Positions 48,970-62,100 of a DNA stretch of 64,000 nt are shown in pieces. The notes beneath the pieces were generated by a model that was given only the letters and a program-made list of their open reading frames with translations, searched no databases and was not told the origin of the DNA. This DNA is from Cinclus cinclus (Eukaryota > Chordata > Aves > Passeriformes > Cinclidae). Position 1 is the first letter of the stretch, and every line of letters begins with the position of its first letter. A program made the translations under genes and the position numbers. The stretch lies in the NCBI RefSeq assembly GCF_963662255.1, contig NC_085055.1, positions 1,039,979 to 1,103,978 of the forward strand. Reading direction: 5' to 3'.

Positions 48970-49660
48970 GCACTCTCAGCCCAGCGCCATCAGCTGCAGC
49001 AGCAGTGGGAAGGCTCCAGTCTCTCCCTGTGTCGGACCCAGTCCAGGAGCCTGAGCTGAGCACACAGAAGGGACAGACATGCCTGCAGAGCAAAGCCACC
49101 CCACAGCTCCTCCAGCACAGATGGCATTTGTTTCATTTATAAAAGGGCAAAGAACGAAGTGTCTGATTCACATTAAAAAATCCAAAAACACCCAAAAACA
49201 AACAAAAAAACAACCCCACCAAACTCCAAAGCCCAAAACCAAATCCCCAAACATTTCAGAGATGCTCTCCTGGCTGTCCTGGAGCAGGGGGAGCTGTGAT
49301 GGAGCCAGGGAATGGAGAGGACTGACCCTGCACACCTGGTTTGCCTCAGAGCTCATCTCTACTGCCAGTGTTCAGCTCCCCTGCCCACACCTGGGGTGAG
49401 GATGAGCAAGAGAGGAGTGTCCCCAGTGTGCAGGGGCACTGACTTCACATGTGCCACCAAGGAGAACTCACTCATCTCTGGCTCCCAAAGATGCTCACTG
49501 CTTTAGCAGATGATTGTTGTTTTCCTGCTATCCCTGCTGATCAACAGGTGTAGTGAGTCTTGACAACATCATAAATTCACCAGTGAGAAGCAACATTCAC
49601 CAGGGAAAAGTGACATATGTCAGGGATGCCACATGGAGAGGCCATGAGGGCAGCCCAGTG
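48970..49660. other. Intergenic region with an A/C-rich patch
   Basis: An A- and C-rich low-complexity patch lies at about 49170-49245 (AAACAAACAAAAAAACAACC type). No gene recognised. Confidence 0.55.
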
Positions 49661-49797
49661 ACAAAAACAAAAAAAAAACAAAACAAAACAAAACAAACAA
49701 AAAAACCCCAAACAAACAAACAAACCAACCTCTATTTTTTGCCTGTAGCATGGAATAGCCAAAAAAAAAGGGGGGGGGGGAGGGGGGGTGGGAACCA
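49661..49797. repeat. (AAAAC)n, (AAAC)n and poly-G low-complexity tract
   Basis: AAAAC and AAAC repeats at 49661-49730 and an A9 run followed by an almost pure G-run at about 49761-49793. Such tracts are prone to sequencing and assembly error. Confidence 0.88.
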
Positions 49798-52700
49798 CGC
49801 ATGAGAAATGGAGGAGAAAAATTCCAGACAAATTCTGACCCCAGAGAATATATGACCTTATTAATATATGACTTCATTCTTACAAACCTGATACCCCTAC
49901 GTATCTCCAAATAGCTTTATTAAACACACTGAGGTTTAACCTGTCCCCTGGAGACCAAAGGATCCATTTCAGCCTGGAGGAGCTGTGCGTTATTCAGACA
50001 CTGACAGCAGCAACACACACAGCACAAGGCAGCAGGGTGACACCACAGCTGTGACAAATCTGTTCTGCAGACACTCAGGGTCCCTGCCAGCACTGGCAGC
50101 AGAGATGGGACAGTGACAGAACCCGGGTGTGCAAGTCCCAGAGCTGGACCCCCCCCCCAGTGTCTGATTGATTAATTAATTAAACTATAACGAGTGCCTG
50201 TCTGGCAGCTATTCAGTTCTTGTGCCCAGCTCCGGGAAGGTGTTTGTGGGGCTCAGGGGGCCAAGTTAAACCCAAGGGGTTTCTGCCAAATCCTTCCCCA
50301 CTTCTGTTGCCATCCCTGGGCCATTCCTGCTGCCTCTGGGTCCTCCAGGCCCAGCTGTGCCAGGCCCAGAATCCAGCAGAGAGGCTGCAGTTGCTGAACA
50401 GATACATGATCTGGAGATTCCCAGCTTTTGCCAAACAAAGCTTTGTGTGTAATTCTGGGCAGCTCAGGAGCTGCCTGGATGGAAAAGCCTTTGGCAGGAG
50501 GGTCAGATCCATGTCAGATGGGCAGCCCTGGGCTCCCTCAGCCCCTGAGCTTCCCCATCATATTCTGGATTGGCCTTGGCAAGGTCTCTTCTGATCTCTG
50601 GTCCTTTTTTCTTCTTTATTTCTTTCAGCTTAAGAAAAGGCTGCTGCCAATGCATTCAGCAAAGCCCTGTCAGCCAGTCTGCCTTGCTGTGAAATATTAG
50701 CAAACAAGCACTGATGGTAACACAGCCAAGTTTAACAAGATCTCCACTTATTATCCTGTCAATTTTGGTGGGAGAATATGGCATTGCTGTCAGATCCATC
50801 TGTTCAGTGCACAGCCTGTGCATAGAAATCACCTCGTCTCACACATGGGGAAAGATTGAGGAGAAATCTGAAGGTAAGAATGAAAGATGAATTAAAGATC
50901 TGTTAATAAATAGGGAGAACTCAATGAAGACAACTGACCATCTGAGAGGAGCCAGGGCTTGTTCTGGTGAGGGGGTGAAAATTCTCTCTGGCCCCACACA
51001 AACAGGATCTGTTGCAGCCTGCACAGATGAAATGTTATCCACAGCTTGGATCACCACAAAGTCATAGGGACAGGAGGCACAAGAGCATGACTGGGAAAAT
51101 CCATGGAAGGAAAACCTCTAAGAAGGTAACAATTTACAATTTAATTTTTTTTTAATTAACAAATTAACCTTATCACTTCTCACAAAAATTGCAGCTGGTG
51201 TAGTAGGAGTAACTTTCTTTGAAGAAGTGGAAATGAAATGCAAAAACTAACAAATGCTAGAGAAATGTCAAGGGACAAATATCTATTCCTAATAACATTC
51301 CATTATTGTTTATTCTGTTCCATCTAAGAGGTTGAAGGAAAGCTGCTGGACAAGAGAACAGCTGGTGGAAACATGGATATCATATTCCAGTTCTCACCAA
51401 TCAATCAATAATGGTTTGACTAGCTCTAAAACCATTTCAATAAAAAATGAACAGAAATACATTCAGCAACTGCAGCCTCTGGACTGTAGAGCCTGGGAAG
51501 GTTTTGGTGGATCAGCACTGCAGGACTGGATCATTTCCCACAGTTCTTTCACTTGGTAACAAATGAAAACATATGGGATGTGTATGACCAACAACTCAGA
51601 ATTTTGGTCTCATTCAGATTATATACCTCACACAAAACACATGGAGTTACTCTGTAAAGCTTCCCATCAGAGCAGCACAGGGCCTTGCTGTGTCAATTCT
51701 TCCTGCTGAGCTTTCAGCATCTCCATCATGTGCAGCAGGAGGTGCTGCCAGAACCATCCCAGAGAGAGGAACCATTTCTTCTGGCTCTGGACTGAATCTC
51801 TCTGCACCATTCCCAGCACAGACCTACAGCAGAGCAGGGCCTGCTGATGGATGAGCCTGAGTTCCTGGCCAGAGAGACACCTCCTCTGAGTCAAAACAAA
51901 GGCTTTTCTGCAAGGAAGTCAAAAGGACAGCTCCTGGACGTGTGTGCATCAGCCCCCTTCCCTCAGTCCTGCTCTCAGTCCAGCAGCTCTTCTGCTGCAA
52001 GGCTGGCTCAGCTCTGTGCCTGCAGAGAGACCAGAGGAGCTGCTGAGGATTTATCTTCCCAATTACAAACTGCACTGATTGCTAAATCTTGGTTTCTCTC
52101 ATGGAAGCACAAGTTGGCTTCAGGAAATGCCAAAAGATGGAATCCTCTGTAGTTTTCTCTCTCAGTTTGGGTGGGGAAGGATCCCACTACAACCAGGGCT
52201 GCATGGCCTGTGTTCCCACAGCTCCACGCTGCAGCTCCAACTCCCAATTAGCTTTAGAGAGCTAATGAGTACCTGATTAAGAACAGTCCCTTCCACACCC
52301 TGTGCACAAAGCCAGAGCCCAGAACTGCTCCTCCAGAGGCCAAATCCTTCCAGGGGGCTTAAGCCATAGCAGAAAAGTGGGGTTCAGGCCCATGTCACTA
52401 CTGCTTATTTAAATTAATTCAAACTGCACATGCACCCTCGCCCTTTAGAAGGTCAGGCACATTCTAAATATTTAACAGCACAGTCCCAAGACAAAATAAA
52501 TACATGAATATTAGTTACCATCTTGCTTACTCAGCATCACCTCTGTTTGGCAATCAGATATGAAGTAGCACAAGAAACCTGACACATGCTTGAAACCAAA
52601 CTTCCACCTCTGGTGCCTTTGGAACAGCTTTAGATGGACCAAGTGTGGACAAGCAGACACAACACAGACCCCTCCCCAGTACACACCTGGGGAAACTCCA

Positions 52701-54200
52701 CCCACTGCACCACTTACACTGGGCTCACACTGTCCAAAGCACCAACATTTAGCACCCAGTTGTTTTCCCTCATCCTGCTGCACTCTGCACTGCAAGAGGA
52801 TCCTCTTGGAGGCAGCTGAATTTTCATATTACTAACAAAATGTTACCAGCCCTGGAAATAAAGTCAAATTAACATGACTTGCAGCACTCTGCAACTCTCC
52901 ATATTCTGTTCTCTGAGCAGTGTTCATTTGCAGAACTCCACTGAATTTAAAAGTATCACTTTAGAAAAACACATCTTCAACTGAAGTAAAATTTTGACTA
53001 TAAATGTTGAAGATGTGAAACACTAAATTAATCACTTTAAAGAGCTTGTAAGTCAAATGAGTGCTTGAAAACTCAGCACAAATTAATCATCTGCTTCCAG
53101 ACATCTGTTTCCCTTAAAAATGTGCTCCCTTAAGTCTATTACTCCTTGAAATGGGATCACATAAATGCTGTCTGACTGCACTGGTGAACTGCAGTCTCCC
53201 CCCAGCTGTACTTCAGTTACCCATCCAAGTAAAGCCTCAGAACGGGCTGGAGTGGAGCAGCAGAGCTCCAGGGAATCACTGCCCCCCCCAGGCCTCGGAG
53301 AGCTCAGTGTCCCAGCCCAGGGCTGCTCCTGAAGGGGACTCTGCTCCCAAATCCCCAAGGAAAGAGGTCACAGCCCTCCCTCACAGCTCCAGGGCTGTGT
53401 CACACCCAAAGTTTTGGGCCGAGTTCCCACCCCTGGTGTCTCTCTTTACACTCTGCATTCCCTGTGCTGGGATTAGATCAGAGAATAGTGGGGTTTGGAA
53501 AAGACCTCACTTGTCTGAATATAAAGGAACTATTTCCATGTCATTATGAAGTCTGACATGGAAGTTCATATTTCTTTTAAATGCACCCACCAGGAGGAAT
53601 GGGATTTATCTTCATTTGCCATATATTTATCTTTTTAGTGCCCAGCCAAGCAGCCAGTGAAATTCAGGCTGTTCAGAGACTCAAAGTCCCTTTTCAGCCT
53701 CCCTTTCCTGTGTTTTCACTGCACTCACACACACACAGAACCAGAGCAGCAAATCCACGTGGCTCTACCTGCAGAGGCTGCCAAGCTCCTCAGGCTGGAG
53801 CTGGACACTCCAGACCCTGCTAGGACTGCAGCAGTGACAGGGAACGACACGACTCTGCTGCAGAGCCCATTAAAACCCCAACAGTTCCCAAAGCAAGGAC
53901 TAACACAGCACCAGCTGCAGCTGCTCTCCCTCCCTCATGCCTCCCCTCACACACAAACACAGCCCTGTCCACCTGCCAGGCCAGCACTGGCAGCACAGAC
54001 AAGGCAAGGTCAGGTAACTCAGCTGCACCCAGACTGCAAACTCTTCTGTCTTGGCCCATAACTAGACTAAAGTCATGTTCAAAAAGAAGATATTTCCACT
54101 TCCATGGCTTTCTACACACACAAAATTCTACCTCAACTAGGCCAGCCAGGCACTGCTCATTTTAATTTCTTTCTGTCTCAACCAACAGAGGACTTTAAAA
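49798..54200. other. Intergenic region, 4.4 kb
   Basis: No gene or RNA recognised on either strand. A C10 run lies at about 50150. A stretch near 53490-53520 (GGGGTTTGGAAAAGACCTCA) faintly recalls an antisense CR1 end but is too short to assert. Confidence 0.5.
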
Positions 54201-55442
54201 GATAATCTCTAGTAGGAATTCAATTTATTTCTCCTCCTGCATGTCTAAGCAGATCTGTAATCAGAGTAAACACTGTGCCACTGTCTCCTGTGTGACTGAG
54301 AGTCCTGCACGTGATTTTCCCTGCTCCAAAAAGGAACAGCACTAAAATCTTATCAAATCAAATCCAAATGAGCATCAGTCCAAGAACAAAACTGACCCAA
54401 TGTGCTCCTGGGTGAAAATGGGGCTGTTCTTTCACAGAATGTTTTATTCTTACATACCTTAATTTTATTTAAGATGTGAATGGGAAACTCAGGATGAAAG
54501 CCCACCTACTAAAGCATCCTCCCTAACACCTGGAACATTCTGTACGACTGTTTAAAGCAGGGGCAGTTGATATTCCAGTAAACAATCATATAAATGGAAC
54601 TAGAGACACTTTCTGCTTTGAATTAGAAAACATATAATTTCTCAAAAGTAGTATTCCAAACCCATCTGTTCTCTGCAGATTCTTAAACAGCTTAATTTAT
54701 GCCTTCTTTCATGAATTAGCTAAGCAATTTAATCCTGCTAACCCAGGATGTGAGCCACTAGCCTTTACTAGGCTAAAGTGATTGTTCATTCTGTGGTGGT
54801 GCAGATTCTGCACTAAAAACAGTCTTCACTAGATGGATTTTCAGCAAGCTGCAGCCTTGTTCAGACAGGCTAATTAACTTTGGGAGAGCTGAATGAATTG
54901 AATGGCCTTCTAGATGTCTGAACTGCAGATTGGTCTGTCCCACCCAGATGTCTAAAACCCCTGGCTCTGTACAATGCTGCTTGGGATCCACACACCAGAT
55001 GTTCCCAGAGTTTAAAGGCTGAATTCTGGAAGTGCTGAATTTCTGAACTCAGCGTCCCTTCAGTTCATGATCCAGGGCACAAAGCTGCAGAAGGAGGCAT
55101 TTGCAGGTTTCCCAAAGTGTCCCATTCCCACAGAGTTTGGAGTTGCTGCACAGAGCGTGTCAACCCCAGGTTGGATTTTCTGGAACCCCAATTCACAGTG
55201 ACACAAACATTTGTGACCCAGACTGTCCCACAGCAGCTCGGGGCTGGCATCACCAGTACTCACCAGTAGCACCACATCACCTGGGCAGGGAGGATAGCAG
55301 AGTGGTGGTTCAGGTATCCCAGGACACTCCAAGGCAGGAACATCCCCACGGGAGCAGCTGGATGGGCACAGGTACATTTGTGTGGATTGCTTCCACTCCA
55401 TAAAAGAAAATGAAGCTTGTTCATTTAAACTAAAAGCTGAAG

Positions 55443-55491
<49 letters not shown>

Positions 55492-57176
55492 TATATAAAA
55501 TGGCTGATGTGTATTTGGCTTCAGCTGCACTACAGAAACCCTGCCCTGCTCCGTTAGCCAAATGTCACTGTCACACAAAGAACTGTCCCCATCTGGATTA
55601 ACTTCTAAAATTCTAAAATTAAGAGAAGGCTATAAGAGATTATGTGATAAAACACTGCTGCAATAATCTATCCTGACCTCCTGCAAGCTCCATACAATTT
55701 TTCTAAATTCATTCCAATTAAAGGAAGTTTTTTCAGCTCCCACAATGGAGATCTTCTCATTTGCTTCCTCACAAGGCACTCTTCCTAGGCCTCAGTCACA
55801 CCTCCCAAACTGCATCCTGGCTGTGAGACAGAAATCCAGCTCCAAAGCTTAAGGGATTGATCCATTGTCTGGTTCTGTTCCTCCATGAGGAAAATGCTTT
55901 TTTGTTTAGAAAATCCCCCGTTCTCTCCCAAGTGATAACACAGCCACTCTCGTGTGTCAGAGCCTGAGTGGAACAGTCAGACAAACTCAAATGTGGCTCC
56001 TGATCCAGAAGGGAGACCAGAGCTCAGCTGTCACCTCCAGTCAAGAACCATCCTGTGAAATGAAGATTCTTCCCTCCTCGCATCTCCTGTCAAGACAGAT
56101 GTGTGCAGTCACTAACTGCTGCTGGACTCAGCACCAATCTGTTTGGATAGATCGTTTTTTTCAGAAAACATGTAACCAAGTGCTTAAAAATCTATTTTAA
56201 TGACATTTTCAAGAATAATAATACTCTGCATTACAAAAGAAAGAGGTAAAAGGTACGTCTTTGACATATCAGAAAAACTTACAGCAAAGGCAAAGAGTAT
56301 CTTCCAACCAAAATAAAGCTATGTTGTTCCCTACAGGGAAGCTTTAGGTGTCTGAGATTCCTTCACACAATTCACTTTCAGCCTTCACAGAAAAAGGTGA
56401 ACAGCCAAAATATTCACTCTACTCTGTCAGTTTAAATATTCCACTGACTGTCGACAATTCAGCAATAAAATTACAAACATACAGAAAACGGATCTGCTGT
56501 ACCAAAGCTACTCACACAACCAACAGCAAAAACACATAACAAAATAAGCAGAAAGTAAGTGTTTTCATTCATAAAAGCAGAATTACTCCCACATTCCACT
56601 CAGTCCCAAATCCACACAGTAACCAAAAAAGGAAGACAACTGTTGTCATATTTTGTGGAGAGGGCAGAAGACGAATCTACACAGGACTCACAAATCTGGA
56701 CTAAGCCTAATTCTACAAACCATTTGCTGTAGAATCACAGTTCATACATGAAAACGTGTAAAATTGATAATAACAATCCACAACGAGTGATGCTAATGAA
56801 AGGTCGCTCGCTGCCTGCTGGGCAGAACAAGCCCCAGTCCAGCATTCCAGACACCACAGTGCTTTGGAGAATCCTCACGAAAGGCAAAAAGCGATCACCA
56901 GAAGTGTTTTTCCAAGCAGGAGGACAAGACACAAAGGTAAGCAGTATTGCCTTCAGTGCAACGTCAGGCTTTGGAGCGTGGCATTACAGCCACGGAACGC
57001 TGCAAATGCACACAGGGCAGCTGGGACCCACAGGAATCGCCCTGAGGGCTCCCCTCCCTCGGCTCCCACGGGAACGGGCGGCTCGACCAGCCCGATCCTC
57101 GGCACGAGGCCGCATTCTGAAATAACTTATTGAACTCCGGGCTGACCCGTCCCTGCAGGGCAGCAGCCTCCGGGAT
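54201..57176 (-). other. PLCH1: Possible PLCH1 3' UTR and downstream flank
   Basis: Follows the PLCH1 stop codon. On the minus strand the first variant polyadenylation hexamer I see is ATTAAA at 56201-56196. Canonical AATAAA occurs only at 54469-54464, 54448-54443 and 54229-54224. The 3' UTR could therefore be about 1 kb or nearly 3 kb. It includes the (TA)n tract at 55446-55487. Confidence 0.35.
55446..55487. repeat. (TA)n microsatellite
   Basis: About 21 TA dinucleotides, followed by a short ATATATA after a GTT interruption. Confidence 0.95.
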
Positions 57177-59191
57177 TCACAGGCGGAGCAGGAAATAGAT
57201 CTCGGGCTGCTCCGGGGCTCCGGGCGGCAGCTGCAGCGGCAGCTCCCCACAGCCGTGCTGCAGCGCGGAGCAGGAGCCCTCGGGCACGCCCCGGCTCTCC
57301 CCGGGACAGCCGTGCAGGTAGCGGCCGATGTAGGAGCCGGTGGAGTGGCGGTTCGCGCCGCGCCCCCCGGCCCTGTTCCGCAGCACCACCCCGGGCACGC
57401 CGCCGCCCTGGCACGGCCGGGGCTTGCCCGCCGCCTCCTGCCGCTCCCGGGCGCGGCTGGCGATGTTCCGCACCCGGCTCTGGCTGCGGGACGACAGCTT
57501 CCTCACCAGGGCCCGGGGGCAGTCCTGCTCCGTCTGCCTGGGGCACAGCGGCTCCCGGCTGTCCTCCTGCTCCAGGGACAGCAGCCGCCGCAGCTGCTCC
57601 GTCAGCGCGTCCGTCGAGTGCGGCCTCACGCCCTGCACGGCGGCCGCCTTCCCGTCCCTCAGGCCCGAGGAGATGAAGCTCCTGCTGATGTACTGATACT
57701 TACTCTCGAAGTTGCAGGAAATGTCCTCCGAGGTCAGGTCTCCCAGACTCTTGGACTTGCAGGGGCTGCTGTGCTGGACGGCCGGGTGTGGGGGAAACGG
57801 GAGCAGGGGGCAGGCTGTGCCGAGCTGGGGGACGCAGCCCGCAGCCCAGTGCTGCTGCCGCAAACCCCGGGTGCTGTCACACGTGGGGACGGGGAGCTGT
57901 CCCCCTGCAGCCCTGCAGCTCTCGGTGCAGTGCCGGGCAGCAGTGCAGCTGCTCCCAGAGGTCCTGTCCCCAGCGTGCCCAGGGTCCTGCTGCTGCCTCA
58001 GGCTCCGGGGAGAAGCCAGCTGGCTGAGGTCCTCCCGTCTGTACTCACGGGTGGTAACCAGGAGGTCCTGGCTGTCCCCATCCACCTCCAGCAGGCTGCT
58101 GCTGTCAGAGTGCTCCCCAGGGACAGGGGCCAGCACCTCCTCAAAGATGAGGCTGTTGGAACTGAAAGAACTGGCAGACTCGGGGGCTTCCCAGCTTGGT
58201 CCAGATTTTGTAATGCAATTCCTTTTGGGATTTGCATTTAGCAAAGAGAGGGACGAAGAACAAGAAGAGCCAAGCAAGTTACTTTCCAGACTATTTAATC
58301 TTTTCTCACAGACTAATGCCCTGTGGCTCTTACATTCAGAAGCTGGAGATGCCTCGTGGATAATCGTGTACGTGGAGTACTCTGCATCCTCCAGGCTGGA
58401 GAACGTAGCTGTGTCCGGAGTGGAGGATGAAAGGCATTTGCTGGATTTTGTGGGAGTAATGTTGTGCCTACAGGAGCTGCTCAGGTCTGCAGCAAACAGA
58501 TGTGGGAGTGCAGCCCCCACCCTGGAGGTCTGGCTGCTGCTGCCATGGGGGCTGGAGACAGGGGCAAGGGCAGTTTGGTCATCTGTGCCATCGAGCTGCC
58601 CGATGAGAGCGGACACAGCGCTGTCCAGCTCGCTCTCAGTCGAGAGAGACACTTCATCAATGAGGTGAGAAATGTCACTGTCCTGCAGGGCCCCCGTGGA
58701 GCGATGGTCAGGGCCCTCAGAGCACACGGCAGAAGAAAGGGGAAGAGGTGCTGCGGTGCTTTTCTTCGTGTCGTATTTGTGATTCTCCACCTGTGCTTTC
58801 TGGGAAAGAGAAGTCCCCATGAGACTGATTTTTCCTTCCTTAGATCCTTTTGTGTCATCTTCCTTTTTACTGTCTGCACAGGTTTTGTGGTGTGATTTTT
58901 CTGTGGGAAGTGCAGAGTCAGAGTCTTGCATGAGGGGAACAATTCCATCAGAAAGATTATTCTCCTGGTAATCCACAAGGTGATTTGCTTGAGTGACACC
59001 ATTTGCAAAAACCAAATGTTCAGGTTGCTCCTGCAGAGGTGATACTAAAGAGTCAGCTGTGGAATCCCTCTGGTCATTCTCCTTCTTGAACTGAGAAACT
59101 AAATTTGAAACATTTGCCTTTTGCTCGGAACGTGGAAAAGACAATTCTTTCAAGCTTGTTTCCTTCTCATTTGTATTGTCATCACTGTTGG
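57177..59191 (-). CDS. PLCH1: PLCH1 last coding exon (C-terminal tail)
   Basis: A single 2015-nt exon. The acceptor (TTTCTCATTTAATTTAG) ends at 59192, and the exon opens completing an Ala codon, then NSDDNTNEKETS. Most of it is Ser-rich and probably disordered. Islands that look conserved with mammals are DSDISHLIDEVSLS with SALIGQLDGTDDQ, CKSKSLGDLTSEDISCNFES, DALTEQLRRLLSLEQED, ALVRKLSSRSQSRVRNIASR, NRHSTGSYIGRYLHG and the end PEIYFLLRL. The 3' half is very GC-rich. The open frame extends upstream to 59246, but that part is intron. Confidence 0.95.
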
Positions 59192-62100
59192 CTAAATTAA
59201 ATGAGAAACATATTAGTGGCACAGAAGACTCTGCCCTGTCTATCAACAGCTATTTTGTCCTTTGACAGACAAATGGAGAACGCAAAACTAGGTACAGTTG
59301 TGACATAACTTAACCATGGGGTTGTGCAGGTTTAGTACAAATTATCTGAGTGACATGAATAAATGGAAAAATACAACTGCAGGCACTTCATTGAAATTTC
59401 CTTGGAATGTCTATTACATCAAGCAGGTGATGTAATATTTGTTGTAAGTAATGTTAATGAGGTACCACATCATAGCTTGCACGTGGCATTACCTTCAGCT
59501 GTGTTCCTAGTCACATTTGTACTATAAAGAAGCGTGGCAATAAAGACAGAACAAAACAGCTCTGTTAAAACACACAACACCTGAAAACAAGATGCATGCT
59601 TCAAGCTGAGTCAAAAGCATTGAGTAGATGGACTCCAGACCGGTTTATACATGTGGTTACTGCAAAGTGTTAACAGTACAAGGATTTCTTTTGGATCTTC
59701 TACCAGCAAGCAGCATTCACAAGGGCAAGGGTCTGAATTCCTCAAAAACACATATTGGATATTTTCTGCACTAAATCCTCTCATCTTTCTATGCCAAATC
59801 TGAGCTCTGTGACTCACTTCTTTGGAGATTTAATGAAGCAGGGACTATAGAAGTAAACTTGGCATAACAGCGGTTTTAACACTTGCTAGAAATCAGATAC
59901 TCTTGGAAGAAGCAAGGGGAGCCCTGACCATTCACCAAAAGTAATTTTGGAAGCATCTTACCAGACGTGTCTTCCTCTTCCTTGGCCTCCTGGGCAGCGT
60001 CCTCTGGCGGGCAGGGCAGCTCTACCATGAGGAATCTGTCCACGGGCACGGAGGCAGGACGCGCCTGCAAGGTCCGGTTCGGCCGCCGGACCACCCCTTC
60101 CTTGTCCTTCAGGTCAGCTGGCTCAGAGGCACTGTCCCGGATGTCAGCAGCCTCCAGGAAGCCCATCTTGCTCTTCTTCCTGCCCTTGGCCGGGGCGCTG
60201 GCCGTGCGCCGCAGGATGCGCTCGCCGATGGAGCGTTTGCGCGCGTGCTGCCCGCTGGGCTCGGCGGTGCCCGCCTTGGGAGCCTTGGAGAACAGCCCTC
60301 GGAGCCCCATCAGCTGCTTGCTCTGCAGGGACAGCAACACCACAGCCTGGCCTGAGCTCACGCTCGCTCACAAGGCACGGAGCTGCTCTCACAGTGCTTA
60401 TGAGTGATGATGACAAGGTTCAAAACGCAGCAAAGCAAAAATTCACACCAAGCCACTCACAGCTACTCTGAGCAAGGAGCTCCCAGCACAGGTCTCCATG
60501 GATTCATGCATGCCTGCCTTTCTCCTCATTAGGAGGGCAGCCTGCCACAGTTACCAGACTTTGCTCAGTCTCCTAATGGGAGCTGACAAGGCTCAGCAGT
60601 GTCAGGCTGCACATTAACGTGGAGTTTTGCTATGCATGGGCTGCATCAAAGCAATATTCAGATGTTTCAGAGGCTGCATGGAGAATGGTTCCAGTTTGGC
60701 AGGTGCAGATCATGCGACTGGGAACCACTGGAAAGTCTGTGCCCAGCAAGTGCAAAGTGCATGCTCATGAGCTCTACCTTTGTGGCTCCTAGAAAGTGCA
60801 TTATTGTGTAACTGGGATTGAGGATTAAAGGGCTCCACTGAAAGGCAAAAAGAAATGCAAATCCATTTGGCTAATGTTTTCAAGACTGCCACACAAGCAA
60901 ATAAGGTAACAGTACACTGACTGTAAATAGAACCACTCCACAGCAAAACATTTAAAATTATTTCTTGGTTTAACGTGTCCCCCAGGAAGTGAGCAGATCT
61001 GCTCACTCACAGGCACAAACCCAGCCTATGAGAAACAGCAATGCAGCCCATCATTCATTCAGAGCAACATCAGGTGAGCACACCCAGGGACAGGGATTGA
61101 ATCCTGCTCCTCTTGCTTCCCCTCTGCAATTACACTCTGCTGCTTTTCTTGAGCATATCTGTTCTTAGCCAAACAGGCCCCTGCACACCATCCCCCAGGG
61201 ATGTGATTTCACAGATGTGCCCAGATATGCACATACCAATACACTGATCCCATCCTGTGGTCTGATGGGATCAGGGAGCAGAAAGGAAGTGGAGCTGGGA
61301 GGATCTGGACAAGAGTAAACCTCAGCCCTGGGCTCTTCTCTCTGCTGTTCTCTCTCTGTTCCCCTGAGCTTTCTGTGGGTGCTGCACAACTTTGGGTTCA
61401 GGTTTGTCAGGACATTCTCTGTATCCTCTCAGAAGGCACAAAGACTGAGGGCAGAGTGTCCTCTGCAGCCTCAAACCTCACAAAGGTCAGGTTTTTTTTT
61501 AATTTATCTTCATTTCTTAAATCACTGCAGAGGTGCTATTTTACTTTAGCATCCTGCTGAACATGGCCTTAATTTCTTGGTGCTGCATATCTCCACATGG
61601 ACACAGCTAAGGAAGGCAGCTGAAAAAGCACTGTGTTTTCACTTTCACTTTAAAAACATTCTAAAATTAGCACACTTGCACAAAAGCAAAAATCTATGCA
61701 CTAAAACCTAAAATTAAATTAGGTTAATTTAAATTAAAAAATAGCTTGTCAAATACCATGTTCTGGTGCAGCTACAGTTCTCAAGATCTACTTCCAAAAT
61801 AAGATCAGTTTAGCACACTGAAGAAATGTACCTCCTGTAGCTAGACAATATAATTGTTAGGTGCTAACAATTATTATTGTAAGAACATCTGCAAGTATGT
61901 GCACAGCAAGAGTGGAGTCACAGTATGGTGGAGTTTCCTTGCTGATCTCCTGCAAGGAAACCCCCACACAATCTGAGCCTCCTGGGCACTCCAGCACAAA
62001 TCCTGGGTGGTTCTGGGGTACATTTAAATCCATTTTTGTCAGAAGGAAAATATAAATTTCCAGCTTTACCTACCTTTCCATAGGTCTCATTAATGATTAT

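Noticed and set aside
47723..49142. Frames of 359-458 codons on both strands (PAGTGQC-like and LLDTALS-like repeats)
   Set aside because: Products of the 21-bp array. All three phases show the same seven-residue periodicity on both strands.
53480..53530. Possible antisense CR1 end (GGGGTTTGGAAAAGACCTCA)
   Set aside because: Only about 20 bases look similar, which is too short to claim.
53657..54061. 134-codon frame on the plus strand
   Set aside because: I compared it mentally with histone and other small-protein patterns and found no consistent match; codon use looks random.
57255..58668. Plus-strand frames of 318 and 328 codons
   Set aside because: Shadows of the GC-rich PLCH1 last exon, whose minus-strand frame encodes recognisable PLCH1 sequence.
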